The notes below the pieces were generated by a model. It saw only the letters and a list, made by a program, of their open reading frames with translations. It ran no database searches and had not been told where the DNA came from. Positions 1 to 11,903 of a DNA stretch of 55,706 bases are shown here, piece by piece. A program made the position numbers and the translations under genes. Within the stretch, counting starts at the first letter, position 1. Every line of letters starts with the position of its first letter. Source of the DNA: Fonsecaea monophora (Eukaryota > Ascomycota > Eurotiomycetes > Chaetothyriales > Herpotrichiellaceae); contig NW_019174085.1 of the NCBI RefSeq assembly GCF_001642475.1, forward strand, positions 1 through 55,706, in the 5' to 3' direction.

Positions 1-2104
1 GAGCCCCCATCCCCCCAACCCCCAAGCAGAGAGAGGGAGCGCGCGCGTGTGTGTTTGTGCAGCTCTATCACATGGCTGAACTCGACCTTGCAGCTGTATA
101 CCCATGCTTGTGAATGCTCTAGCACAACAGCAGGGCATCTCCACTGGTTCTGGCAAGGATATACGCCCTCGCAGCGTCTGCAGCGATAAGCCACATTCTC
201 CCGAAGGCTCCAACTCACGAAGTCCTGGTCAACCGTAAGTCTACAACCCTTCGCTTGAATGCAATCTCCCCTCTTTTCTGACGGCACAGAAATTACAAGC
301 ATCTACCCCCAAAACCGGTATTATTGAGGGCTTGCGACACTTTCTTCTTGCGTTGTCATAATCAGCCATATGCATTTTTTCATGAAGCCAAATTTCGTCA
401 GAAGCTTGAGGATGACACTTGGCCGGATTACCTGCTTTTTGCCTTTTTGGCCGCTGCCATGCGGTACTCTAGTGACCCCTACTTTCACGGCAAGCATGCT
501 GAAGCACGAGATGGATATGCTATGAGGTCGTGGGAATTGATTGTCACGGCTGGTTATGCTCTCGATGAAGCGGCAGACACGGCAATTGTCCAAGCACTTG
601 CCCTGGTGTCGGTGATTGATTCAGCTGGTGAGAACCCTTACCTTTTGCCTTACCGACCGTTTCTAAACTGGAATAGCTGGACGCAGACGTGCCGCGTGGG
701 TCAAGACTGGCCTTGCCGTACGGATCAGTCAAGATCTTCATCTTATGCGAGAACCCGACCCTGCACTTCCCGTCGTGGATCAAGAGGAGCGGCGCCGATT
801 ATTCTGGTCCGTCTATCTGCTCGACCGCTTTGTTGCTTGCTCCAGACAGCGACCTTCAGTGATACTTGACGCCGACTGCCAGGTACAATTACCGTGTGAT
901 GAAACCCACTTTCGCCAGATGATTCCACAGAAGACGGATTTTCTCAACAATGTGGGCGCTCTCAATGAGCAGTCGACCTACCGACCCGGGCAATTTGCCC
1001 TCGTGGTCCTCATGGCACGTACGTTAGGTCGCTGTGCTCGGTATATGCTCGATACGCCAGAGACGAGTCACGAGGCGCCGCCTTGGAATCCCCAGTCCGA
1101 GCATGTGGCCATAAGCTCTAGCTTACTGTTCTTCGAGTCTTGTCTGGATACTGGCGCCCCATTTAACGAGCTAATTCGCCAGCATAGCCTCAAGGACGAT
1201 GGGAGCACCGATCCCCAAGTGGCAGGGCACATGATCTTCTCGCGCATGATCTTTCATCTCTGCCACTGCCTCCTCGCTCATCCCTTCACCCTTCGCATGC
1301 GCAGTGATGCCACTGCAGCAAAGACACCGACGACATGGTTTGCGCGGACGTTGAAGTTAGGCCTCGAACACGCCGGTCATCTGACAATGGTATTTGGAGC
1401 GGCAAAAGATGTCGGATTTCAAGCCTCGACTTCTTTTTACGGCTACTGTCTTTTGGTGGCGGGCAGCATTCATGCACTGTACACCAACGCCGACAACGTC
1501 GAGCTTTCACAGAACTCGATGAACTTCCTCAATTCCACTCTCGCCTATCTAGATGACATTGGCAAATACTGGAACAACACGAGACTCATGGTTAGTATAT
1601 CTTTTTGATCATCCCGCACTCGCACTGAACCCTTTGAAACAGGCATCGGGTCTCCGGACTTTCTGGTCCATCAGTTCCAGATACGCAGGGTTACTCGCAC
1701 CAGAACCCCTGTCTACACCACTCGAGACTTCGGATCTACGAAATTTATGGTCTGTGTTGGACTACGGAGTCATGTCCGATCCAGAGAAGACGCTTTCGAG
1801 ATCTGTCAATGATCCTTCAGCACGCTCGCACTGGGAAACTTCCCCAGCGGGGGCAGCGTCTCAAGCCGATTCCACTGTGACCAGAGGCACTTCACGTGGA
1901 CCCCAAACATCCATCGACCACATCTCTCCGGCTAGAGATACGGTTTTGTCTTCGGATATGCACCTGCCACTGCCTCCGTTCTTCTCCTTCTTTAATGAGA
2001 CGCAACATGGTGGGGATTTCATGGCTGAAGAGGATAACACTTTTATGACGCTGGCCAATGGTACATTTACGGGCCCCCAGCAGTCTTTGTCAACTATTCA
2101 TTGA
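1..2104 (+). CDS. Zn2Cys6-type fungal transcription factor, 5'-truncated
   Basis: This is the C-terminal part of a nuclear fungal regulator. The start codon and zinc cluster lie outside the window. From about 120 the sequence reads as a Ser-rich linker, then the middle homology region (fungal_trans type) follows: FLRCHNQPYAFFHE near 330-385, WVKTGLAVRI just after the second intron, and RRRLFWSVYLLDR near 790. Three GT-AG introns (235-289, 628-677, 1591-1642) keep one frame open to the stop at 2102-2104; the last exon begins ASGLRTFW. The tail is Ser/Thr-rich, as in activation regions. Its 3' end faces the convergent aldehyde dehydrogenase gene. Target genes cannot be told. The family is fairly sure; the upstream exon border is not. 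Confidence 0.8.
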
Positions 2105-2367
2105 TATATATATCACTTGGCCACCCGTCACAAGCAGCCTTGTGGCTGGGTGGCTCCGGCATAAAGGGGAAAGACGCGGCGTCAACCTAGGTTCGCAGCA
2201 ACGTGAAAATTGTTATTCACAAATTCGATGGGACGCCCAATTGTCGAAACGTCAACTCCTCTCTTCTTTCCATCTATCCCTTCCTGGACCAAGCGTTGAT
2301 GTATGCCGGCCTTGCCCTGAGTGCGGATTCATGAACCCTTACGGGAGATTCATACTGTGATCTTTAG

Positions 2368-4297
2368 TCAGTCACACAGTATTTTTGACGACATCAAAAA
2401 TCGCCAGACATACTTAATAATGATGGTCTTCGGTTCGGTATAAGCTCGAAGCACCTATTCTCGTTAGCAGGCCGGCATTTGACTAATTGTGGAAGCACCT
2501 TACGTAGGAACCAAACTCTCTGCCAATGCCAGAAGCCTTCTTGCCGCCAAAGGGGACTTGTAAATTCATCTGACGCAGTGAGCAAAAACGTGGACAGAAC
2601 TCGAGTTTGTGGAAGAAGGGAACTGAGACACATACCACACTGACGCAGTTGATGCCGACGACGCCAGAATCGATTTTGGCCGACACCCGAAGTGCCCGGT
2701 TAATATCTGTGGTGAAGACGCCTGCCATCAGGCCATACTCGGTGTCGTTGGCCAGGTCGACGACCTCGTCTTCGGTCTCAAAGGTCTGGACCACGGCGAC
2801 GGGGCCAAAGACTTCCTCGCGTAGGACCTGCGCGTCGGGTTTGGGGTCGACAAAGACGGTCGGCTCGATGAAACAACCCGTGTTTGACAGCGTGTTTCCA
2901 CCCACGACCAGGCATGCCTCGTCCTTGCCCCGCTCAATCATCTTCTTGACGCGTGTAAAGGCAATGTCATCAACCAGTGGTCCGTATGAGACATCCGGGT
3001 CCTGAGGATCGCCAAAGTCCTTGACCGCGTCCTTCAGCCTCTGCACGTATTTCTGGGTGAACTCTTCGGCCACGGACTTTTGCACGTACACCCGCGACGC
3101 CGCGACGCACATTTGGCCCGTGCGGGTAAGGATACCGTTGCTGGTCCACGTGACGGCATTGTCGATGTTGGCGTCTCCAAAGACCACGGCGGGGCTTTTG
3201 CCTCCTGGAATAGTAACAAACAGGGGTCAACGTTGTAATTTCGAAGAGAGAGAGGGGGGTGGAAAGAACACTAGGCTTACCCAACTCCAAAGTCACTCTT
3301 TTCAGATTACTCTCAGCAGCCAAGATCTGGATCTTCTTCCCCGTGGGGACCGACCCCGTGAACGAGACCTTGCGGACGCGCATGTGGGAGGCCAAGAGGG
3401 CGCCGGTGCTGCCAGGACCGGTGAGGACCTGGACGACGCCGTCGGGGATGCCGGCGAGTTTGAACAGGGGCGCTATGGCCAGCGAGCCGAGAGGTGTCTT
3501 CTCGGACGGTTTGATGATGATGACGTTGCCGGTCGCGAGGGCTGGACCGACCTTGAGGATCATGGTCGAGACGGGGCCGTTGAACGGGCAGATGCCCACG
3601 CAGACACTGTGGGCGGGTTGTTATTAGCCATTGTCTTTTTTTTTTTTTCCTCGATTCAAGTGACGCCAGTCAAGGTTGCATGCGGCATACGTACCCCAGG
3701 GGTTCATGGCGGACCAGTTTAACGAAGCCGTCGTCGGCAGGGAAATAGTCGCCGTTCTGTTTATCGCACCAGCCGGCTATAGAGACACATGATGAGAAAT
3801 GAATCAAAAATTTTCTTGGACAGCTCCCTTTCCTCACAGGTATCCAAAGCAGCGCAGCCGCAGCCACAAGGACATCATTTTATATGGGTGGTCGGTTGGT
3901 GTAGGTAGGCAGGAAACGTACCAAAATACCGCAACGTGTTCACAATGTAATTCTTTTCACGCTTCGGGATCAGCGAGATGGGCACGCCCGACGACAGCGA
4001 GTCCAGCCGCAGGATGTCCTCGAGATGCTCCTCCACCAGGTCGGCCAGGCGGTTGATGAGCTGGCTGCGCTGCAGCGACGTGATGCGGCTCCATTCGCCG
4101 TTGAAGGCGGCCTCGGCGTGCTTGACGGCGCGGTCGACGTCGTCGCGCCCGGCGACGGGGATGTGCTCGGTCACGACGGACCCGTCGGTAGGGTTGAGGA
4201 GGGTGAGTGTCGCGGGCTCGCTCGACGGCACGTACTCGCCGTTGATGTAGTGGTGTCTCAGGTCCGCGACCGCGGGGACTTTGTAAGTGGTCGCCAT
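2368..4297 (-). CDS. NAD(P)-dependent aldehyde dehydrogenase
   Basis: Oxidises an aldehyde to a carboxylic acid. Six exons (4297-3922, 3776-3695, 3606-3281, 3204-2636, 2569-2504, 2454-2368) join to 501 codons, the usual ALDH length. Family marks include PFNGPVSTMILKVGPALATG and KPSEKTPL in the nucleotide-binding half, LELGGKSP with the general-base Glu, TGQMCVAASR with the nucleophilic Cys, EEVFGPV, and PFGGKKASGIGREFGSY near the C-terminus. Without the final 49-bp intron (2455-2503) the protein would stop early in CFHN; splicing it restores the classic ending LRAYTEPKTIII. The start is the ATG at 4297 (MATTYKVPAV). No targeting signal is obvious. It is divergent from the enoyl-CoA hydratase gene at 6169, suggesting shared control. 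The substrate is unknown. Confidence 0.92.
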
Positions 4298-6168
4298 GGC
4301 TTGTAAATTAAATTTCTCTATTGATGGGAGTCAGGGGGCTGGTGTGTTTGCTTCAGGGGGTTTCTTGGTACTGCTACACTGTAGGTAGGTACTGACTGGT
4401 ATAGGTATAGGTAAGAGGTTACTGGTTACAAGACCCCCCCTAAGCAACTCGCCCGCATTCACTTCACCATTTGCTCGAGAGAAAGGGACCACAAGCCCCA
4501 AGGAGAGACAACATACACAAATACAAGCCCATATTTTCCCTCCCCATCCCCCGCTTCCACCACCTACCCATCCACGCCCCTAGGTAAAGAACTCGCAGGT
4601 TCCCAGGTTCGGTAGGTACGGTACCCTACGAGATGTCTCGAAAAATTACTCCCAACTCCCCTCCTCCCCCGGTCCCGCGCCTCAACGTCCGTAAAAAGGA
4701 CCATGACTAGCCCGTCTCTGGGGTAAAGCTCGGGGGAACCAGGTACAACCGGTGGGCGATAAAAAGTCATCACGAGGCATGTGGAGACGATCGCGGGGGA
4801 CAGCCTCGGAAGGTTCGGCTCCCTACAGAAAAACGAGTCGTAAGCGCGGGATCTGGGATGCGACGGGGATCGTGGGGTCCCACCTCGGTTGGCCCGAAAG
4901 TCTCCCTCCATCTGAGACCCATACCCTGGTAAGTACCGAGTAAAGTAAGGCAAGTTAAGAGAGTTTGACGCTAGTTACGCACTACTCGTACCTCGTAGTA
5001 TGTGTACCTACTCGTATACCGAGTAACTCGTCGACACACGAGCGAGGTATCTGTGTTTTCAAACGCGTGCTTGTAATGCCTAATGTTGACCACCAGCGAG
5101 CAAGCACGCAAAGCTTCGAGATCCCAAAAGAAAACCCCGGAAGCCACGTATTCCCGCGTCCCTTGCATTACCACTTCCTCGGGTCATTATCCATTGTCTC
5201 AACGTCTCCAACGAGGTATTTTGCACAATCTTTGGAGATGCATATGCCCGGAACGGTCTTTTCCGTTCCCGAGAACCAAGTTACAGAGTCGAGAAAAAGT
5301 TATCAACGCGTGTGACCACCGGCCAGACCATCTTCTACGGACGGGTAGGGACAACATTGTGCACGATCACGTGACTGTGACAAGGGGGGTTGAGCTCGCT
5401 GTACCACGGTATTGTTGTTAGTTGCATGAGACCTCGTCATCTACTCTCGAATGAAATACCTCGTAGCGTCGTGGGTGCCGGGGCTCTTTGGGGATCATCT
5501 GCTCACTACGAGTAGTTTCTCACCTCTATCCATGGCATATACTCGGTAGCAATCAAGTAAATTACCGATTTGCCGGCCATCTGTCTGACGGTCATTACAA
5601 TTCTCTCGGCAATACTGCCCTCTAAGGGGGTCACAGCCTTGTTTGCCGGCGCGACGACGGAGACGAGTAGACAGTGTGATTCAGTCCTGAGAAGGACGAG
5701 TTGTAGTATGAGCAACGTCCCGAGAATTTTCAAGAAGATCTTCTACCAAGAGATGATGATGTGGAAGACAAAAGGTCCAACGACCCACCAATTTGCAAAC
5801 TCGGTCACGGGGAGGGGGGAGGTCCCGCCCGTATCACCCGTGCAAGAGCCGATGTTGGTCTAGCCAGCCCACCTCAGTCAAGGGGAACATTGCTCCGTGG
5901 TATGCCGAGACTTGTGGTTTCTACTCTACTGGCTGTACCTAGGTACTAATGTGACTTGGAAATTTTTTCTGAGAGAAAAGTGATAATTCGGTGGGGTGCA
6001 CCAATAGAAGAGAGGTAATCCGATTTCCCGCATAATAGTCAACACAGGCAAGGACGGACAGCGAGAGACAGAGAGAGAGAGAGATCTGTGATAGAGAGAG
6101 TGTGTGTATGAAAGGGAGGAAAACAAAAGAGAGCAAAGTCACTCAAGTCACCTATCATCCATTCTAAT
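4298..6168. promoter_or_regulatory. Divergent promoter region between ALDH and enoyl-CoA hydratase
   Basis: This 1.9 kb stretch has no convincing gene; the short open frames in it match no family I know. It holds GTAGGTA/TACCTAGG-type short runs (about 4380-4420 and 5931-5945), three CCTCGG boxes (4804-4809, 4883-4888, 5177-5182), a CACGTG palindrome at 5368-5373 and a GA-rich run near 6061-6085 just upstream of the hydratase start. CCTCGG is the known binding core of FarA/FarB in aspergilli. A role in joint regulation is inference. Confidence 0.5.
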
Positions 6169-6999
6169 ATGGCGTCAAAATCAGTCGGCAAACTTCTCAC
6201 GCACATCTCGAGGCGGAAAACGGGCACCGTGGCGACTCTCACCATCTCCCGGCCGGACAAGCTCAACGCCCTGTCCTCGCACATCATGAGGGAGATCCCC
6301 AAGACCGTGTCCGAGGTGGTGCAGCAATACAAGGACCTCCTCGCCGTCGTGCTGACCGGACACGGCGCCAAGGCGTTCGTGGGCGGCGCCGACATCAACG
6401 AGATGGCCACGCTGACCACGCCCGAGGTCGGCCGGGCCTTCATCACCACCATGCACCACGCCTGCAAGTCGCTGCGTGAGTGCCCCGTCCCCGTCATCGG
6501 GCGTCTCAACGGGTACACGCTGGGCGGGGGGCTCGAGCTGGCCGTGTCGTGCGACTTCCGCGTCGCCAGCAGGAACGCCGTCTTCGGCATGCCCGAGGTC
6601 AAAGTGGGCGTGCCCAGCGTCGTCGAGGCGGCGCTCATCACCAGCCTGATCGGCTGGGGGCGGACCCGGCGGCTGTTCTACCTGGGCGACAAGATCGGCG
6701 CCGAGGAGGCCGAGCGCTGGGGCCTCGTCGAGAAGGTGGTCGAGGACCAGGAGAAGCTGGACGAGGCCGTCGAGCAGTGGCTGATCGAGCTGGAGGAGTG
6801 CGGCCCGCGCTCCATCAAGATCCAAAAGGAGATGATGCGGCGGTGGGAGAACGTCACCATGGAAGAAGCCATCAGGAACTCGATCGACTTTTTCGGCCGC
6901 TCGTTCGAGACCGAGGAAGGCAGCGGCGACGTCTCGGAACCGCAGAGGATGACTCGTGAAGTCCTGGCGAAACTGGCCGCGAGGAAGTCAAAGTTGTAG
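6169..6999 (+). CDS. Enoyl-CoA hydratase/isomerase family protein, peroxisomal (PTS1)
   Basis: Intronless 276-residue crotonase-fold enzyme, probably hydrating an enoyl-CoA during beta-oxidation of a fatty or ring-derived acyl chain. The oxyanion-hole segment FVGGADI is near residues 70-76. Both catalytic Glu positions of true hydratases are kept: GGGLELA (Glu near 123) and FGMPEV (Glu near 143). The segment after it is VGVPSVVEAAL rather than the usual PGAGGTQRL, as in a distinct crotonase subgroup. The last three residues are SKL, a canonical PTS1, so it should act in peroxisomes. The G+C is higher than in the flanks. The start at 6169 (MASKSVG) has no in-frame rival. Upstream CCTCGG boxes fit a peroxisomal beta-oxidation gene. 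The exact substrate is unknown. Confidence 0.93.
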   Translation: MASKSVGKLLTHISRRKTGTVATLTISRPDKLNALSSHIMREIPKTVSEVVQQYKDLLAVVLTGHGAKAFVGGADINEMATLTTPEVGRAFITTMHHACKSLRECPVPVIGRLNGYTLGGGLELAVSCDFRVASRNAVFGMPEVKVGVPSVVEAALITSLIGWGRTRRLFYLGDKIGAEEAERWGLVEKVVEDQEKLDEAVEQWLIELEECGPRSIKIQKEMMRRWENVTMEEAIRNSIDFFGRSFETEEGSGDVSEPQRMTREVLAKLAARKSKL

Positions 7000-8081
7000 A
7001 TCAAAATGGAGGAGATGCGATGAAGGGCAGGGCAAGGCAGGCAGGGCAAGGCAGGCAGGGCAGCACGTTGGTCAATTTCGAGGAAATTCAAACCATAGCA
7101 CATGGATTTTTTCCGTATGGAAGTTGATGGGTTTGAAACGGGAAACCGAACGCGACATCTCCTGCTATTAGGCAAGGAAGATCCAAATATACCTACATCC
7201 ACCTATGTAGGTATATATCGAGGCTGGAAAGACGCTCTACTGCAGTATATACAATCTCTAGAGATGGGATACAGTCCCCCGATCTCATTTACTTGGGTTG
7301 TGTATACGAGGTAGAAAGTACGACAGGCGAAATCCCACTTTCGGTTCAGAAGTGGTGGAGAGCAATAGATACCCAGATACCCAGCTCTCCAGCTCTCCAT
7401 CCTCTCCAGTCTCCCCCCCGACTCGCCAAGTTCATCTCGCTACGAAGTGTTTCAATCAATGTTTACAGGTAGTCCCTAGATGATTTTCCTTGGGAAGTTG
7501 TCTAGGTCGGTCTAACCAAGGGCGGGGAAAAGCCACCGGTTGCATTCCGCCGCCCTCGGCGTCTTTGGGATCCACCAGCATTTGTTTCCGAAACCCGTCG
7601 TTACCATGGGTAAAGAATGGCAACTGAATTGTCAGAAACGTGGGACTCGAACAAAAAACGGGCGGTGTGGTTTTGTCTCCCCAATAGCCCTCCCTTCCCC
7701 CTTCAATACCTGGCCATGTATGCTGGCAGACCAGTAATACTCTGGGTAGTTCGTCTCCTTCTCTTCTCTCTCTCTCCGAATTTCTCACGGCTGACAATCA
7801 CCTGGGCGTGTATGGGCGCCGATGAGTTCTCTCTATGTCGGCTGACATCCATTTGCAACCTGCCGGCGTTTTTGACTTGAGAGTGTTTCACTAGACGCAG
7901 ACGCGATTCCCCGGGTTTGTGGTTGGACGGGGGTTTTTTCTATCAAATCATCCTTGGCTCACCCATTCGGAGGAAAAAGAGTGAATAGAAAGAGAGAAGG
8001 AAAGAAAGACTCGTCCCTACTTTGAAGACGACCAAATCATTCTAAACCATTTACAAACTTGCCTTCTCCTTGTCACTCGAA
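7000..8081. other. Intergenic region, no gene recognised
   Basis: Spacer between two plus-strand genes, so the right part is the promoter of the mitochondrial carrier gene. It has a GGCAGGGCAAGGCA-type imperfect repeat at about 7027-7063, short TACCTA motifs near 7190-7215 and one CCTCGG at 7554-7559. CT- and GA-rich runs precede the carrier start. Confidence 0.5.
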
Positions 8082-9530
8082 ATGTCGGCGGTCAAGTTGA
8101 CCCCAGTGCCCGTCGTGGACGGCGAGGCTACAACCGCCGCGGCACCTGTATCTGTACCTGCACCCCAAATCAAAGAGAAACAGGCCACGGTGCCGTTTCG
8201 GTATCAGTTCCTGGCAGGTGCTGTCGCTGGTGTTAGTGAGGTATGTTTGCTTTGGTCTGCCTTTCACTTTCTGGGTCTGTCCTTCTAAAACTTCCATTTG
8301 CAGGTTCTTGTCATGTACGCAAAGAAAACGACTTTCCCCTTCTGGGGGGTATGTGAAAGGTATTGACCAGAGGGACGAATCCCACGCAGGTATCCTCTGG
8401 ATGTTATCAAAACGAGATTGTAAGTTCATCTTCTGGGAAGGGGGAACAGGGGGGACGAAACCCTTTGGTGACCTTTTGGTAGAAGGCACGAGGCTGTCGT
8501 CAAGTCAATCTGCTGACGATCCCCCTTTTTATTCCTTTGGCTAGACAATTGCAGAATTCAGCCTCTAGACAGTACACTGGGATGATCGATTGTGGAAGGA
8601 AGATCTTGTACCAGGAAGGGTGAGTCTCAAGTACACCCCCTGCGGCGACCAAGTTTGGCCTCTCGGGTTTCTGACACAACGAGTGACCTTTTAGGATCCC
8701 GGTCTTTTACAGAGCCATTGGAGCTCCTATACTCATGGAAGCACCAAAAAGGTAAGAAGCACAACCATGTGGTTTTTTGGTTGCTATCTAACCCCCAAAA
8801 AGGGGGGTTGGTTCACTCGATCCTCATCACGTTGTTTTTTCTTGGATGGCTTACCGATATCATTCTTTGCAGAGCAACCAAGTTCGCGTCCAACGCCGCC
8901 TTCGGCAGCTTCTACCAGAAACTCTTCGGGCAGGAGAAGATGACGCAGCCGCTGTCGATCGTGACGGGGGCCAGCGCGGGTGTCGCCGAGAGCTTTGTCA
9001 TTTGCCCCTTCGAGGTGGTCAAGCTGCGCATGCAGAACCCGGCCAACGCGAGCCAGTACAAGAACGTGGTCGACTGCGTGGGCAAGCTGGCGCGGAACGA
9101 GGGACTGTCGGTGTTTTTCCAGGGGTTCGAGTGCACCATGTGGCGGTCCGTGGTGTGGAACGCCGCCTATTTTGGGTGCATCTTCCAGATCCGCGCGTTG
9201 CTGCCCAAGGCCGACACCAAGGCCGGGCAGATGACCAACGACCTGATTGCCGGCAGCTTGGGCGGCACGGCCGGCATCTTCGTCAACACCCCCTTCGACG
9301 TGGTCAAGTCGCGCATCCAGAGCGTCGCCACGTCCACGCACCAGGTCCGCAAGTACAACTGGGCCTTTCCGGCATTGGCCACCGTCATCCGCGAGGAGGG
9401 CGTCAGCGCCCTGTACAAGGGACTCGTGCCCAAGTTGGCCCGCTTCTGTCCCGGCGGAGGGATCTTGTTGGTCACGTACACGACCGTGATTGACTTTTTG
9501 ACGACCATGAACAACAAAACGAGGTCTTGA
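8082..9530 (+). CDS. Mitochondrial 2-oxodicarboxylate carrier (SLC25/MCF family)
   Basis: Inner-membrane carrier, most like yeast Odc1/Odc2 (2-oxoadipate/2-oxoglutarate exchange). Three MCF repeats carry the signatures PLDVIKTR, PFEVVKLR and PFDVVKSR. Six exons (8082-8240, 8304-8314, 8390-8419, 8545-8619, 8695-8751, 8873-9530) give 329 residues, typical for the family. Exon 2 is an 11-bp micro-exon needed to rebuild VLVMYPLDVIKTRLQLQ; the carrier motif is lost if it is skipped. The ATG at 8082 (MSAVKL) is the first Met in frame. Context with acyl-CoA enzymes fits export or import of oxodicarboxylates from ring or amino-acid breakdown; the substrate is inferred from family resemblance only. 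Confidence 0.9.
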
Positions 9531-10231
9531 TAGCGAGCAGGGGGAATGGGTAGATAGAATATATTTATATCGGTTTCACCAAATGTTGGCGCTTTACAGA
9601 TATATATACATTGATGCCATGCTTCATGTATATACATACCAAGGTAGTCTCTCAGCCTTGTGCCCGTTAGTCAGCAACCCAGCGAGCCAGCCAGCCATCA
9701 GCTCCTTCGGCTTCAACCCCCGCTCAAAGCCACACTTCTACTTGAATGTGCGTGTCAACAGTGTCGTACACGGAATGGACGGGTATCGTGAAATGAGTGA
9801 CGGGTGACGGGCCGGAGACATCCTGGGTCCAGAGACACCGACCAGGCATACCGTGACAATCAGCAGGATTTTGCACCGCATACTTTGTACTTTGTAAGAT
9901 TCTCAACTAGTTATGCTGTGCTGGGATGGTCTACGTTGGAAGTCGAGTCGGGAGCATCGCACGGGTCGGGAGCCGAGTACTCTCATACCTCAATACCTCA
10001 TAGTCGGTTAAACAGAGTAATTCCACCATAAAGTAGCATCTCTACGTACGTACGTACGCACGCGAGCGAAATTCAAACAACCTCCCTCCTCCATCACCAA
10101 GAATGAGTCCGTCCAGAAGATAGAATCCGTCATGACCACTGTGCTGTCTGTTCGCAGCTCACCTGACCACATTTACATACATGGTGGCACATCGCCAGCT
10201 GTTTATCCGCGTATTCTGTCTGTCAGTCTAC
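9531..10231. other. Convergent intergenic region
   Basis: Spacer between the 3' ends of the carrier gene (+) and the sugar-porter gene (-). It contains TA-rich 3' flanks near 9560-9640 and a short ACGTACGTACGTACGCACGCG run at about 10045-10065. No gene or RNA element was recognised. Confidence 0.5.
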
Positions 10232-11903
10232 CTACTCCGACTTCTCCACCTCTGCCTCTGCCTCTTCGACATCCCGCTTCGCCACCCCCAAAGGAGACTT
10301 CTGATCGGCATGGATCACCGTCTCCTCGTCGACAAAGCCCCGCGGACGCCTCTTGGACAATTGCTTCGCGACCTTGACACAGTCGAAGATGTTGTTGGAG
10401 CGGGTGAAAATCTCGTCAATCTCCTCGAGTGAGCGCCCGTTCGTCTCGGGGAGGAGGTAGTAGACGATGGGGATCCACGAGAGGTTGAGGACCGCGTAGG
10501 GGATGAAGTAGCGCCAGTGGACGTGGGTGAAGCCGATCGGGGTGACCTCGACGACGAGGAAGTTGAACAGCCACGACACGGCGGTCGAGACGCCGCAGAT
10601 GGCCGCTCTCAAGTGCACGGGGGCGATCTCGCTGGCGTACAGGAAGGGGATGCCCAGGAACCCGATCGTGTAGGTGAAGTAGTAGAAGAAGAGGAAGAAG
10701 ACGGCCGCGTTGATGGCGGCCTTTTCGGTCCGCGACGTCAGCCCGGCCAGGCACGACATGCAGACGGTCATGCCGCAGGCGCTGGTCAGCATGAGCGCGC
10801 GGCGCCCGAACCGGTCCACCGTGTAGGAGCAGACGACGCTGCCGAGGACGATGACAAACATGCTCGAGGCGGCCAGGATCTGGGCGACGGTCGCGCTGAA
10901 GCCGAGGTTCACCTCGTAGATCAGCGCGGCGTAGTACGAGACGATGTTGACCCCGGACATTTGGAGCATCATCTGCGTGAGCGCCGCGAGCACCAGGCGG
11001 TGAAAGATTCGCTCGGGCCCCATGGTGAACATGGCCGCGAGGGAAACCGACTTGGCACGCTCGAACGAGGCCAGAATGCCCTGGATCTCGGCCTCGACAA
11101 CCTCGTTGTGGTCGTCGGTGTCGTAGCGGAGATGCATGACCTCGCGGGCTTCGTCGATCCGGCCGACCTTGATCAGCCATCGCGGCGACTCCGGCAGGGT
11201 GAAGATGAACACCATGACCACGGCGGACAGGATGATCGAGGCCATATAGGGGAACCGCCACGCAAACGACGACGACCGCGCGTAGGACGCGCCGAAATCG
11301 ACCCAGCACGCGAGCGCGAGGCCGAGGCCACCAAAGATGCCAAACGCCGACACGTGTTCTCCGCGGCTCTCTGCCTTTGCCAGTTCAGCCTGCCACACCG
11401 AGACGGTGGCCAGGATGCCCCCGGTGCCGAGTCCGACGACGATTCGCGACACGATGAACTGCGCAAACGAAAACGACGTGCCCATCAGGATCTCCCCCAC
11501 GATCTGGACGCCACTCGCGAGGAAGATCGTCCGTCGACGCCCGATGACATCGCCGAAGACGGTGCAGGCCAAGGCGCCAAGAGTCCCCGTCAGGGTGTAG
11601 AGGGCCACAACGGTGCCTAAAGACTCATTTGTTTTTTGTGTTTAGCATTAAAAAACTAATTTCCCCAGGGGGAATCTGTAACAAAGCAATATCGAACGCA
11701 CCCTGGATGGTGGAGTTGTGCTCCTGTTTGCCGCCTGTGGTATGCAGCGTATCCATCTGCGGGAACTGCCTATTGAACGAGTCGTTGCCCAGAACACCGC
11801 CAGCCACGGCCTGATTGTAGCCGAAGCTCATGAGCGCAAACATGGCCAGCGTCCAGACCGCAGTCCCAAGCCGCCGCCCACGAAGGCCCCAGAATCGAGC
11901 CAT
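10232..11903 (-). CDS. MFS sugar-porter family transporter
   Basis: Twelve-helix plasma-membrane transporter of the sugar porter family (528 residues). Exons 11903-11702 and 11616-10232 flank an 85-bp intron. Signature motifs are present: GRRRT after helix 2, PESPRWL before the central loop, DRFGRR after helix 8, YASEIAPVHLR near helix 10 and PETNGRSLEEID at the C-terminal end. The start ATG at 11903 (MARFWGLRG) is followed by the first helix with FGYNQAVAGG. The gene diverges from the CoA-transferase gene across about 880 bp. The family includes hexose, disaccharide and quinate permeases; the sequence does not tell which substrate is used. Confidence 0.92.

Noticed and set aside
4564..4953. 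Minus-strand 129-codon open frame in the divergent promoter
   Set aside because: No motif, low-complexity surroundings and overlap with other frames of similar length.
10517..11620. Plus-strand 367-codon open frame
   Set aside because: Antisense shadow of the sugar-porter gene; Asp/Gly/Arg-rich composition without family marks.
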